A stretch of 64,000 bases of DNA, from the NCBI RefSeq assembly GCF_008933955.1, contig NZ_WBXO01000004.1, positions 62,001 to 126,000 on the forward strand, read 5' to 3'. The notes beneath the pieces are model-generated. The model did not search any database and was not told the DNA's origin. It was given only the letters and a program-made list of their open reading frames with translations. This DNA is from Heliorestis acidaminivorans. Lineage in GTDB: Bacteria; Bacillota; Desulfitobacteriia; Heliobacteriales; Heliobacteriaceae. The translations under genes were made by a program, and so were the position numbers. This document shows positions 44,108 to 52,190 of this stretch, piece after piece. Numbering within the stretch: the stretch's first letter is position 1; each line of letters starts with the position of its first letter.

Positions 44108-44344
44108 CTAATATAAATACTTCTTTAACTCCTCGACTTTTTCTAAGTCGAAGATTCGGCCAATTAGAACATGTAGGGTTCTGTAATCTAGCTGTTCTAT
44201 GCGAGTCGAGTAATTAGCTGGAAGTTTTCCAAGCTTAATGGTCAGTAGACGGATGAGCGTTTCTGTTAGAGCTTTTTTCTGTCCCAAGTCTTCTCCTTTT
44301 CTAAGGATTCGCTGATAGGTAGCAGACTCTTCTAGATTGATCAT
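44108..44344 (-). CDS. Stand-alone C-terminal domain of the Rpn protein (RpnS-like)
   Basis: 78-residue protein clearly homologous to the last 80 residues of the adjacent nuclease: INLEESATYQRILRKGEDLG against IKLEESLTYQLIVKKGEELG, and GRIFDLEKVEELKKYLY against DRIFDFEKVEEIEKYLV. GGAGATG lies 6 bp before its ATG, exactly where the full-length gene has an internal GGAGGTG. In Escherichia coli rpn genes, an internal start makes a short C-terminal product that restrains the nuclease. Here that product may have its own gene. It lies 27 bp upstream of the nuclease in the same direction. A simple truncated duplicate remains possible. Confidence 0.7.
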   Translation of the reverse strand: MINLEESATYQRILRKGEDLGQKKALTETLIRLLTIKLGKLPANYSTRIEQLDYRTLHVLIGRIFDLEKVEELKKYLY

Positions 44345-44446
44345 GCTATCATCTCCACAATGTTTCTAATATGTAAATTATCCAAAGATAGCGGAAGCCC
44401 CTATCCGAGTTGGTATCATCAGGTTTTTAAGTGGGATATTCTTACT

Positions 44447-44482
44447 AACCAAGCGGAAGTATTCTATCCGGTTGGTTTTTTT
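44447..44482 (+). terminator. Terminator-like hairpin
   Basis: AACCAAGCGG and CCGGTTGGTT pair with one mismatch, and TTTTT follows. It is related to the terminator at 41011-41040. No plus-strand gene ends just before it, so it may be a leftover from a lost gene. Confidence 0.6.
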
Positions 44483-44641
44483 GCGTTCTTAAAATTCCTT
44501 TTTATTCGTGCGCTAACAGCTCAAATGCAAAATAACGCGATCAACTTGACTAATACTGGAAACAAGGTCATACTATTATACAAAAGTGTGATTAATTGAC
44601 GTAAAATTCATATAATAACGTGATGCCTTGGAGGTGCTATT

Positions 44642-45982
44642 ATGGAAAGACTGGTTATGCAAAAACTGCTGGACTGGAAAAACTCCAAGTATCGGAAACC
44701 CCTTATCTTAAAAGGAGTGCGTCAGGTAGGTAAGACTTGGCTACTCAAAGAATTTGCTAAGCGTCATTATAAAAATATGGCCTATTTTAACTTTGACGAG
44801 CACCCGGAATATAAGCAGTTTTTTGAAAGCACCAAAGATGTGGAACGTATTTTGCAAAACCTGATGATGGCAAGCGGTGAAATCATAAAACGGGATAACC
44901 CTGAGGATACACTTATCGTTTTTGATGAGATACAGGAATGCCCGAATGCTCTAAATACATTAAAGTATTTCTGCGAAAACACTCCTCATTATCATGTAGC
45001 CTGTGCAGGATCACTTTTGGGCATTGCTCTTTCCAAGCCAGCTTCTTTTCCAGTTGGCAAAGTGGATTTTATGGAAATCATGCCAATGACCTTTACTGAA
45101 TTTTTGATGGCCAATGGTGATGGTAACTTCGCCGCCTACATGGACAGCATAGAAAGGATTGAGCCAATCCCAGAGGCATTTTTCAATCCATTATACGAAA
45201 AGCTTAAAATGTATTTTGTAACAGGTGGTATGCCAGAATCCCTTCGTTCTTGGGCAGAAGATCGAAATGTAGAACTTATGCAGAAGGTGTTAGCCAATAT
45301 TCTGGGAGCATATGAACGGGATTTTGCCAAACACCCTGAACCAAAGGATTTTCCGAAGATCTCGCTGATATGGAAATCTATACCCTCACAACTGGCTAGG
45401 GAAAACAAGAAATTTATCTATAAAGCTGTAAGAGAAGGTGCACGAGCCAGAGAATATGAAGATGCCCTGCAATGGCTTTGTGATGCCAATCTAACCTATA
45501 AGATATACCGCAGTAACGCTCCGGGGTTGCCCATTTCGGCATATGATGATTTATCTGCCTTCAAGCTATATATGGTAGATGTAGGGCTGTTACGCCGCTT
45601 ATCTCTGTTAGCCCCCTCTGCCTTTGGTGAGGGCAACAGGCTCTTTGTGGAGTTTAAAGGGGCTTTAAGCGAAAATTATGTCCTGCAGGCCTTACAAAAC
45701 CAGTTTGAAGCCATGCCTCGTTATTGGACTATGGATAATCCACGGTACGAGGTTGACTTTCTTATCCAAAGAGAAAATGATATTTTGCCCGTAGAGGTTA
45801 AGTCAGAGAGCAATGTGGAAAGCAGAAGCTTGAAAAAATACAAGGAAAAGTACGGTGACAAGGTAAAGCTTCGTATTCGTTTTTCATTGAATAACCTGCG
45901 CCTTGATGATGATTTGCTAAATATTCCATTATTCATGGCCGATTATACGGATAAGCTTATTGGGATAGCACTGGATCAGTAG
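44642..45982 (+). CDS. AAA+ ATPase with DUF4143 domain
   Basis: 446-residue ATPase of the AAA_14/DUF4143 type. Walker A is GVRQVGKTWLL (residues 21-31), Walker B LIVFDEIQEC (near 93), and a sensor-like CAGSLLGIALS is near 121. A winged-helix segment follows. The C-terminal DUF4143 region carries a PD-(D/E)XK-like YEVDFLI..ENDILPVEVKSES near residue 375-397. Related proteins are common, multi-copy and poorly understood in anaerobes, and have been linked to mobile or defence functions. The ATG has TTGGAGGTG 6 bp upstream. It is transcribed alone. Confidence 0.85.
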   Translation: MERLVMQKLLDWKNSKYRKPLILKGVRQVGKTWLLKEFAKRHYKNMAYFNFDEHPEYKQFFESTKDVERILQNLMMASGEIIKRDNPEDTLIVFDEIQECPNALNTLKYFCENTPHYHVACAGSLLGIALSKPASFPVGKVDFMEIMPMTFTEFLMANGDGNFAAYMDSIERIEPIPEAFFNPLYEKLKMYFVTGGMPESLRSWAEDRNVELMQKVLANILGAYERDFAKHPEPKDFPKISLIWKSIPSQLARENKKFIYKAVREGARAREYEDALQWLCDANLTYKIYRSNAPGLPISAYDDLSAFKLYMVDVGLLRRLSLLAPSAFGEGNRLFVEFKGALSENYVLQALQNQFEAMPRYWTMDNPRYEVDFLIQRENDILPVEVKSESNVESRSLKKYKEKYGDKVKLRIRFSLNNLRLDDDLLNIPLFMADYTDKLIGIALDQ

Positions 45983-46031
45983 TGAGCAGTGGACTGAACC
46001 CGCGTTGGGCAGGGTCTCCTATTGCTTTAAC

Positions 46032-46532
46032 TTACCAGCGATCGTACCTAACCCGTTCCGGATTAAAGCGATCGGCAGGAGGCTTTTTTTCAGCGCCATG
46101 ACCTATTGCTATCATAGACAGAGGCGTTACATGTTCAGGAAGGCCAAAAAGTTTGCGGAAAGCAAGTACTCTATCTTCTGTTGGGTAGATTCCCAACCAT
46201 ACGGCGCCAAGACCGAGCTCTTCAGCCGCTAAGAGGGTATTTTGCGTTGCCGCCGAGCAGTCTTGTACCCAATATCCTTTGTGCTTTTCTAGGGTTTCAT
46301 CGCCACAAACCAAGATGGCTACAGGCGCTTCTATGAGCATTTTAGCATAGGGATGAATCTTCGGTACTTGATCAAGAAGTTGACGATCACGAACCACAAT
46401 AAAATGCCAAGGCTGTTGATTGCCAGCTGAGGGAGCGGCCATGGCCGCTTTTAATAACTCTTGCACCGTTGCATCATCGACAGGTTGATCTGTATAGCTC
46501 CGGATACTTCTGCGAGTGAAGATAGATTTCAT
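46032..46532 (-). CDS. Nitroreductase-family flavoprotein
   Basis: 166-residue FMN-dependent oxidoreductase of the short nitroreductase class. The N-terminus FTRRSIRSYTDQPV (residues 5-18) and APSAGNQQPWHFIVVRD (33-49) are FMN-contacting signatures. GLGAVWLGIYPTEDR near 107 is also typical. The substrate is unknown: quinones, nitroaromatics or a flavin-linked metabolite are possible. The ATG follows AAGGAG by 10 bp. Length is normal for the small subfamily. It is an isolated gene between accessory modules. Confidence 0.9.
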   Translation of the reverse strand: MKSIFTRRSIRSYTDQPVDDATVQELLKAAMAAPSAGNQQPWHFIVVRDRQLLDQVPKIHPYAKMLIEAPVAILVCGDETLEKHKGYWVQDCSAATQNTLLAAEELGLGAVWLGIYPTEDRVLAFRKLFGLPEHVTPLSMIAIGHGAEKKPPADRFNPERVRYDRW

Positions 46533-46929
46533 AAGTGCTCACTCCTTAAATTCTAATGCCCAAGGGGACTGTCCCCTTGGCATATGTTCTTAAAACTACA
46601 TGCAAAGAGTTCTTTTACTATTGTACCCTATGGATTGCCTTTATTACCTTCTATGAAGTTTTTGTTGCAAAAAAGAAAGCACAGTCAGTTAAGTGAAAGA
46701 TATTCATTGTATCGATTTTTACTTATGTTAAAGAAAGCAAAAGATCAGCTCAGTGCGCCCAGTCTGCACTAGGAGGGTGTCCCCCCTTGTGCTCTCAAAT
46801 TAAGGAAAATAGATTGATTCTTTTTGCAGGAATAAGAGCACCTTTGTTGAATGAAATAATTATCTTATGCGAGCAGAGTTGATCAGTTGATCTGGGAAAA
46901 ATAAATGGTCGCAATGGAGTGTGATCGAA
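46533..46929. repeat. Gene-free stretch with two REP-like hairpins
   Basis: Two palindromes lie here: TGCC.AAGGGGAC/GTCCCCTTGGCA at 46557-46582 and GCAC..GG.GGG/CCC.CC..GTGC at 46766-46792. The first contains the GGGGAC/GTCCCC core common in REP-like intergenic repeats of Clostridia. The 62-codon frame between them has no ribosome site and looks accidental. Promoter elements for flaG must lie at the right end but were not resolved. Confidence 0.55.
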
Positions 46930-47322
46930 TTGAGTATTAATCTATTGAATCAAGCAGGTGGATCAATAAGTACAGCAAAAGCGGCTACTTCTATAGTTCA
47001 AGGAAAGAACGTTACAGAGGTGGCAACTACAGCTAACAAAACTAAGGCCAAGTCGGCAGAGAAAAATGTTAACGATGAAGTTCAGGTACATAAGTTCTCA
47101 AAAGATACCATAACTCGCATGATGGAAGAGTCCAATACGTTCCTCCAATCTATCAATACTGATATTCGTCTGCGTTGGCATGATGGCACTAGTCAAATGA
47201 TGGTTGAAGTTTTTGATCAACGTGATGAGCGAGTATTAAGAACTTTTCCAACGGAGGAGTTTTTAGACATGGTTTCTCGTCTCAGAGAATTCGTTGGTGC
47301 TTTAGTCGATAAAAGAGTGTGA
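46930..47322 (+). CDS. flaG: FlaG-family flagellar protein
   Basis: 130-residue FlaG-like protein, implicated in filament length control. The N-terminal 60 residues are Ala/Thr/Lys-rich and variable. The conserved C-terminus reads LRWHDGTSQMMVEVFDQRDE, then RVLRTFPTEEFLDMVSRLRE, matching FlaG's 'VV.V.D..T.EVIR.IP.EE.L'. The TTG at 46930 follows ATGGAGTG; a GTG at 46921 overlaps that site. It lies far from the flagellin operon but, like the fliS remnants, marks a scattered flagellar gene set. It is convergent with msrB, 12 bp apart. Confidence 0.82.
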   Translation: MSINLLNQAGGSISTAKAATSIVQGKNVTEVATTANKTKAKSAEKNVNDEVQVHKFSKDTITRMMEESNTFLQSINTDIRLRWHDGTSQMMVEVFDQRDERVLRTFPTEEFLDMVSRLREFVGALVDKRV

Positions 47323-47334
47323 TGAAAGAATTAT

Positions 47335-47784
47335 CTAAGTGAAAAGCTTAAGATATTCACCGTAGCCTTCTTTTTCTAGATCTTCTTTGAGAATAAAGCG
47401 TATAGCGGCAGAGTTAATACAGTAACGAAGACCAGTAGGGGCAGGCCCGTCGGAGAAGACGTGACCAAGATGAGAGTCTGCTGTCTTGCTACGCACTTCT
47501 GTCCGAATCATAAAGTGACTAAAGTCTTTTTTCTCTTTTATCTCTTCTGCTTTTAGAGCTCTAGTGAAACTAGGCCAGCCACAGCCTGAATCAAACTTAT
47601 CTTTAGAAGAAAAGAGTGGCTCACCACTGATAATATCAACATAGATGCCTTCTGCTTTGTGATCCCAGAATTCATTGCGAAAAGGCGGTTCAGTTCCATT
47701 ATTCTGTGTAACCTCATACTGCATAGGCGTCAACTTCTTCAGGGCTTCATCTCGATTGAAGCCCTTTTTTCTGTTTTCTTGCAT
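47335..47784 (-). CDS. msrB: Peptide methionine-(R)-S-oxide reductase
   Basis: 149-residue MsrB, which reduces methionine-R-sulfoxide in proteins with thioredoxin. Signatures are [29 protein letters not shown] (near 67), [15 protein letters not shown] (near 102) and the catalytic-Cys motif [13 protein letters not shown] (near 118). The zinc CxxC pairs are absent, as in many short MsrB forms. The ATG at 47784 lies 10 bp after AAGGAG; a TTG two codons earlier is also possible. No msrA is adjacent. Confidence 0.94.
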   Translation of the reverse strand: MQENRKKGFNRDEALKKLTPMQYEVTQNNGTEPPFRNEFWDHKAEGIYVDIISGEPLFSSKDKFDSGCGWPSFTRALKAEEIKEKKDFSHFMIRTEVRSKTADSHLGHVFSDGPAPTGLRYCINSAAIRFILKEDLEKEGYGEYLKLFT

Positions 47785-47810
47785 GTTCAATTCACTCCTT
47801 TTTTGCTAAC

Positions 47811-47838
47811 GTGCCATGTGCCATGTGCCATGTGCCAT
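47811..47838. repeat. Four tandem GTGCCAT repeats and nearby REP-like sequence
   Basis: Four exact copies of the 7-mer GTGCCAT occur just upstream of msrB. They are followed by partial copies and by a block with CCATTGGA...CTCCATTGG (47901-47938) around GAAGGACCGCCC. Part of the region's scattered intergenic repeats. Confidence 0.75.
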
Positions 47839-48043
47839 GTGTGCCAGGGGGACGCTACGTGTGCCACACAAAGGTGACAACTGGGACGTTTGGCCGCGCA
47901 CCCATTGGAGTGCACAGAAGGACCGCCCTCTCCATTGGAAATTAAAGGTATTTGAAGTTTCTGCGAATTAAGCATAGATAAGCGCATACTTTGATGAATA
48001 ACTAACAATTTCCAATTTGATTTCTCCTGAAGGAGGTAAGGTA

Positions 48044-48400
48044 ATGACCTTTGAAGACTTTGAATTCCCCAAGCTAATAAAAGATGGAAAGTATTATGTC
48101 CAGATTATGCAATGGGAACGTGTTGAATTAAGAGATGGTCGCCGACCTGTCAAGTGGCACTTGAAGCTAGTCGGGGAGGGCGAAGGTACTACCGTAAGCA
48201 AATTCCATTGGATAGACAGTCAAGGGGGGCGTAAATTTTTCTTAAACGATCTAGGGCGTCTAGGAAAAAAACCGACCACAAGCGCAGAAATAGAGAGAGA
48301 TCTTAACTCGCTAGTTGGTGCTTTAGTTGAAGTAGAAGTATTTACAGAAAATGAAGCGGAAGGACACCAAAGCATTACCTTTCTCCAAAAGGTTAGATAA
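48044..48400 (+). CDS. DUF669-like small protein (possible OB-fold)
   Basis: 118-residue protein, mainly beta by composition. GKYYVQIMQWERVELRDGRR and VKWHLKLVGEGEGTTVSKF resemble phage DUF669 proteins, which have single-strand-DNA-binding-like features. The similarity is weak. The ATG at 48044 is fixed by AGGAGG 7 bp upstream. Its last 50 bp overlap the start of the helicase gene in another frame, so the two are probably translationally coupled. Position beside a helicase and a nuclease-like gene supports a DNA role; this is inference. Confidence 0.6.
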   Translation: MTFEDFEFPKLIKDGKYYVQIMQWERVELRDGRRPVKWHLKLVGEGEGTTVSKFHWIDSQGGRKFFLNDLGRLGKKPTTSAEIERDLNSLVGALVEVEVFTENEAEGHQSITFLQKVR

Positions 48401-49877
48401 ACAAGTGCCTGAGTATGGAGAGCTAAAAATAGTAATCGCTGACGCGATCTATGTGCCTCAAGTATTGCCTCTTACAATACTTGAGCAAATAGAGAGTGAA
48501 CTCACTTTTATCAATCCCAAGTACAAGGATGCATTAAAATACGGTCGTTCACTACAAGGTATACAACGAGAGATAAAACTTTTTGGTAAAATAGAAAGTG
48601 AAAAGCAAAACAAAAATCGTAGGAAGAACCAAAGCAAAAATCAAAGCAAAAATCAAACTAACGATCCAAGTGTAATTCAAACTGTAATTCGCTTACCTCG
48701 TGGATACAGCAATCGCCTACTTGAAATTTTCCATGAACAATCCATAAACTATACCCTAGAAGATCAACGACTATCTAAAAATAATATAACCTACAATAGT
48801 CAAATTGATCTATATGAATATCAGCTACCTATTGTTAAGGAAGCCTTTCAAAAAGAGCAAGGTGTCATTGAAAGCCCCTGTGGTTCGGGAAAAACGGTCA
48901 TGGCCATTTACCTACTCAGCCTTTGCCAAGAAAAAACTCTTTGGGTTACTCATACCCTTGACTTGCTACGCCAAAGCACAAAGCAACTTGCAAAGAATCT
49001 AAATCTACAGCCCCATGATATAGGAACAATCGGAGCGGGGCAGTATCGAATTAGTGATACCGTGACCGTCGGTCTAGTGCAAAGTCTAATCAAACATAAA
49101 GAACAGTTAGTCCGAGAAGGCTTTGGAACAGTTATAGTTGATGAAGCTCATCGTGTCCCCAGTGAAACATTTCGCTCCGTTGTTGATCCTCTTCCCGCTA
49201 AATATCGCTTTGGCATTACTGCAACAGCACAGCGAAAAGATGGTCTTGAACCTATACTGTTCAACACTATAGGTCCTATGGTGGGAAAAATTGAAGAAAA
49301 AGATTTACTACAAGCAGAAAAGATTATCATCCCCAGAGCTGTCCCTATCTTTACAAACTTTTATACAAAAGTGCAAGAGCCTTACTCCACTTTGATGACG
49401 GCCTTAATTAAAGATGAAGAGCGCAATCACTTTCTTGCAGAAAAAGTATTACAACATCTAAAAGATCAAGACTGCGGCTTGCTTATCTCAGAAAGGATAG
49501 AGCATTGCTACATAATTGCGGATTTGCTAAAAACTATGCAGACTTCCTTGTCTGTAGTTGTGCTAACAGGAAAAACAGAGCGTTTGCAGAGAGAAGAGAA
49601 TATTCAAAAAGCCCGGGATGGGAAAATTCAATTAATCGTGGCAACTAGAGTTGCTGACGAAGGCTTAGATATTCCAAGGCTCAACAAGCTTTTTCTTGCG
49701 ACACCATCTAGAGCTGTCAGTAAAGTAAAGCAACAAGTAGGCCGCATAATGCGTACTCACCCTGACAAAAAAGAAGCCTTTGTTTTTGACTTTATCGATT
49801 ATAGAATTCCGGTACTACAGAATCAAGTCAAAATAAGAAGCAAGCTATACCAGCAATTAGGATGTCCCATCAGTTAG
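48351..49877 (+). CDS. Superfamily 2 DEAH-type helicase
   Basis: Helicase-like ATPase of about 508 residues. Motif I is SPCGSGKTVMAIYLL (near 178), motif II VIVDEAHRVPS (near 260), motif III GITATAQRKDG (near 290), and the C-lobe has IVATRVADEGLDIP and QQVGRIMRT. Residues 75-110 are a Lys/Asn/Gln-rich low-complexity linker. The DEAH motor is of the XPB/restriction-helicase type. ATG 48351 lies inside the upstream gene and has no ribosome site; GTG 48405, after AAAGG, is an alternative that would drop 18 residues. The NERD-domain gene follows 85 bp later. Confidence 0.88.
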   Translation: MKRKDTKALPFSKRLDKQVPEYGELKIVIADAIYVPQVLPLTILEQIESELTFINPKYKDALKYGRSLQGIQREIKLFGKIESEKQNKNRRKNQSKNQSKNQTNDPSVIQTVIRLPRGYSNRLLEIFHEQSINYTLEDQRLSKNNITYNSQIDLYEYQLPIVKEAFQKEQGVIESPCGSGKTVMAIYLLSLCQEKTLWVTHTLDLLRQSTKQLAKNLNLQPHDIGTIGAGQYRISDTVTVGLVQSLIKHKEQLVREGFGTVIVDEAHRVPSETFRSVVDPLPAKYRFGITATAQRKDGLEPILFNTIGPMVGKIEEKDLLQAEKIIIPRAVPIFTNFYTKVQEPYSTLMTALIKDEERNHFLAEKVLQHLKDQDCGLLISERIEHCYIIADLLKTMQTSLSVVVLTGKTERLQREENIQKARDGKIQLIVATRVADEGLDIPRLNKLFLATPSRAVSKVKQQVGRIMRTHPDKKEAFVFDFIDYRIPVLQNQVKIRSKLYQQLGCPIS

Positions 49878-49962
49878 GATAGCTTATAAGCTAGGATGCC
49901 CTGTCAGTTAAGATATCTCATAAGTAAGTCTATAAATGATGGCTATAAAAAGGAGGGAGCGC

Positions 49963-50490
49963 ATGGCTGATTTTTTCATCTGTGAAAATTCGTCTAGTCG
50001 TAGCTCGGAAAATTCTCCTGGGGCGCAGAGTGAGTCTTTAGTATGGAACAAGATCATGAATGCCTTTCATAGTCGCGATGCTATAGCCTGCTGGCATTTT
50101 CCTTTATTTTCTCAGATAGGACAACACTTTAGAGAACCGGACATATTGATCTTTGATCGCCAGCTTGGTGCTATCGTTATCGAAGTCAAAGGAATCAGTA
50201 TAGATAACATAAAATTTTGCCAAGGTCATCAATGGCACATGGAGGAATATTATCAAGAGGTTATTTCACCATACAATCAAGCCATGGATCAACTTGTTAA
50301 CCTCTTATCTATCGTAGAGCGTGACAAACTGCTTTTTCGCAAAGTAGCAGGTCGAATTCTGATTGCCTTACTGCAGATCACGGAGCAGGAATGGGAACAA
50401 AGTGAGCTAGCTAATCAAGTTGCACCGACGCCTATAATTTTTGGAGATAAAAGAATTAATTTACAATCCACCACTCTACAAAAGCCGTAA
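49963..50490 (+). CDS. NERD-domain (nuclease-related) protein
   Basis: 175 residues with an N-terminal NERD domain of the PD-(D/E)XK type: REPDILIFDRQLGAIVIEVKG gives Asp60, Glu74 and Lys76. The domain spans residues 18-160. NERD domains usually precede a UvrD-type helicase, kinase or topoisomerase-like part; here the chain ends soon after, at LQSTTLQKP, so this is either a stand-alone NERD protein or a truncated gene whose helicase is lost. The preceding SF2 helicase may supply the motor. GGAGGGAGCGC directly precedes the ATG at 49963. Confidence 0.78.
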   Translation: MADFFICENSSSRSSENSPGAQSESLVWNKIMNAFHSRDAIACWHFPLFSQIGQHFREPDILIFDRQLGAIVIEVKGISIDNIKFCQGHQWHMEEYYQEVISPYNQAMDQLVNLLSIVERDKLLFRKVAGRILIALLQITEQEWEQSELANQVAPTPIIFGDKRINLQSTTLQKP

Positions 50491-50494
50491 TGAA

Positions 50495-50575
50495 ACAGAG
50501 TAACGAGCAGAGAGCACGGAGGGACGGTTCTTCTGTGCACTTTTCTGTACACTTCTGTGCTCTGTTACGCCATGG
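50495..50575. repeat. REP-like palindromic element
   Basis: AGAGCAC.GA (50508 region) faces TCTGTGCTCT, with outer GTAAC/GTTAC arms. The loop contains GGGACGGTTCTTCTGTG. A similar word, in reverse orientation, occurs at 52520-52550 (GAACCGTCCCTCTGTGCTC). Confidence 0.6.
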
Positions 50576-50598
50576 TCAGCAGACAAACAAGCAAAGCT

Positions 50599-50640
50599 AA
50601 AACCCCTGCTAGAAGGTTACTTTTCTTAGCAGGGGTTTTG
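50599..50640. terminator. Bidirectional terminator
   Basis: AAAACCCCTGCTA and TAGCAGGGGTTTT are perfect 13-bp arms between the convergent NERD and HepT-like genes. A-run and T-run ends suit both strands. Confidence 0.9.
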
Positions 50641-50651
50641 CTATCTTGTCG

Positions 50652-51089
50652 CTACATACCAATATATTGATAAATATATCTTACATACTCTTTATAATAG
50701 GTCAACACATCTTGAATAGATCGGTACACGATATGATCATCAATTTTTTGGTACTCATGGACAATGATATTATGTAAACCTGTAGAAGGTGCTATTTTTG
50801 TTGCAAACTCAATAGGGAGGACTTTTGCTTCACCTAGCTCTATAAATGATGAGAAGTAACCAACGGTTGGTCCTTTTTTCATAGCTTTAAGAAGCATGTT
50901 GTTGATATCTGTTGCTACTTCTACGATCAATTGAATAATTCTCTCAACGGCTCTCTTATAGATGATGTTTTTTCTATAGTTTTCTTCCGAAAGTTGCTCG
51001 CTGATTGTTTGTAGTTCATCACAATAGCCTTTCAGGATTATTAACTTTTCAAAAATAATTTCTTTTTCAATAAGAGTCATTTTTTTCAC
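50652..51089 (-). CDS. HepT-like HEPN protein with altered catalytic Arg
   Basis: 145-residue HEPN (DUF86/HepT-type) protein, the RNase toxin of HepT-MntA modules. It is all-helical; the active-site motif normally reads RNxxxHxY. Here residues 105-113 are LHNIIVHEY, so the Arg is His106 (codon CAT, one G-to-A change from CGT), while His111 and Tyr113 remain. Its ATG overlaps the stop of the upstream nucleotidyltransferase gene by 4 bp, showing translational coupling. It may be an inactivated toxin or a variant with different chemistry. Confidence 0.82.
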   Translation of the reverse strand: MKKMTLIEKEIIFEKLIILKGYCDELQTISEQLSEENYRKNIIYKRAVERIIQLIVEVATDINNMLLKAMKKGPTVGYFSSFIELGEAKVLPIEFATKIAPSTGLHNIIVHEYQKIDDHIVYRSIQDVLTYYKEYVRYIYQYIGM

Positions 51090-51499
51090 CCTTCTAAGCG
51101 TGATTGAAGGTACTCTTTACGTTGGTCACGAAACTTCTTCGTGTCATAGTAATATCGTTGCGCATAGAGGCCGTATCGATAGAAATAGCCTCTTTCTTTT
51201 TCATAGAGAAGACGACCTTTGGTAGCAACCTCGAACTTCATAAGACCTGGCGATTTTTGCAAATCGATGAGATCGATCTTATTGGATTGGAAAAATAGAG
51301 CTAAGTCCATAATAAGCTGTAGCTGTTGTTCTGGGGTGAGAGTATCACCGCTTAGAAATGCAAGATCAATGTCACTAATGCCGGGTCGAAAGTGTGCTTG
51401 TCCATAACTTCCAATTAGAAGAAGTAGTTGCAGGTTGTATTTGTAAGCTATATTTTTTATTTGCGGCTCTATCTCATGTATATCAAAACCATTTATCAT
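51086..51499 (-). CDS. MntA-like nucleotidyltransferase antitoxin
   Basis: 137-residue minimal nucleotidyltransferase (MNT) of the kind that neutralises HepT by adenylylation. The core motif is GSYGQAHFRPGISDIDLAFL, i.e. GS-x10-DxD, near residues 30-49, with the third acidic position in NKIDLIDL. The C-terminus (YYYDTKKFRDQRKEYL) is charged. AAGGGG lies upstream of its ATG. It is the first gene of the minus-strand pair. Confidence 0.85.
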   Translation of the reverse strand: MINGFDIHEIEPQIKNIAYKYNLQLLLLIGSYGQAHFRPGISDIDLAFLSGDTLTPEQQLQLIMDLALFFQSNKIDLIDLQKSPGLMKFEVATKGRLLYEKERGYFYRYGLYAQRYYYDTKKFRDQRKEYLQSRLEG

Positions 51500-51758
51500 A
51501 AAAGATCCCCTTTACTCCTTCTTTTCTTATCATTTTACTAAAATTTCCACTAAAATAAAAGCTTTTGTGTACGACGATTAATCGAGCATGCCTATATCTC
51601 TACTGTGCAATTACAAAACGTATCTTGCCTGTGCAGGAATTACCCAATGATTGTTGAAAAAATTAAGTAACTATATATTCGATTTTTGTGAAATACTTAT
51701 TGATAATGGAAAAAATGATCGCAATGGAGTTCTGTGTCCTGTGAAAGGAAGATTTCCT
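51500..51758. promoter_or_regulatory. Shared region between two divergent HEPN-MNT pairs
   Basis: 259 bp separating the mntA-like gene (leftward) from the HI0074-like gene (rightward). It must hold both promoters. AT-rich, with no clear operator palindrome seen. An upstream in-frame extension (from 51651) has no ribosome site. Confidence 0.4.
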
Positions 51759-52190
51759 ATGGAGCATAAAGATGTCCGTTGGATTCAAAGATTTAATAAT
51801 TTTGCAAAAGCATTAAGCCAACTTCAAGTAGCAGTGGAATTGATGAATAAGAGAGAGCTTTCGAATCTGGAAAAACAAGGAATGATACAGGCCTTTGAAT
51901 ATACCCATGAACTAGCATGGAAGACCTTGAAGGACTTTCTTGAAAACAGAGGAAATACAGAGCTATATGGTTCAAGAGATGCGACAAGAGAAGCCTTCAA
52001 ATTAGGTCTGCTAGAAAACGGAGAAGTATGGATGGAAATGATAAAAAGTCGGAACATAACGAGTCACACCTATAACGAAAAAACTGCCGAAGATGTAATA
52101 ATGCTTATAAAAGAGCCATACTTTGAAGAGTTTCAAAAGCTAAGAATTAGGATGCTTGAAATTAAAAAGGAAGAGACTTGCGAAGCATGA
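51759..52190 (+). CDS. Nucleotidyltransferase substrate-binding (HI0074-like HEPN) protein
   Basis: 143-residue HEPN protein of the HI0074 family. It opens EHKDVRWIQRFNNFAKALSQ and contains the family motif FEYTHELAWKTLKDFLENRG (near 46-65), then GSRDATREAFKLGLL and RNITSHTYNE. The RNxxxHxY active-site motif is present as RNITSHTY, intact in contrast to the HepT-like protein next door. The ATG at 51759 follows AAAGGAAG. The gene overlaps the following nucleotidyltransferase by 4 bp (ATGA). Confidence 0.88.
   Translation: MEHKDVRWIQRFNNFAKALSQLQVAVELMNKRELSNLEKQGMIQAFEYTHELAWKTLKDFLENRGNTELYGSRDATREAFKLGLLENGEVWMEMIKSRNITSHTYNEKTAEDVIMLIKEPYFEEFQKLRIRMLEIKKEETCEA

Noticed and set aside
44360..44599. 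79-codon plus-strand frame
   Set aside because: It spans a terminator hairpin, has no ribosome site and no recognisable domain.
46584..46772. 62-codon plus-strand frame between two REP-like hairpins
   Set aside because: No ribosome site and no protein-like composition; it lies inside a repeat region.
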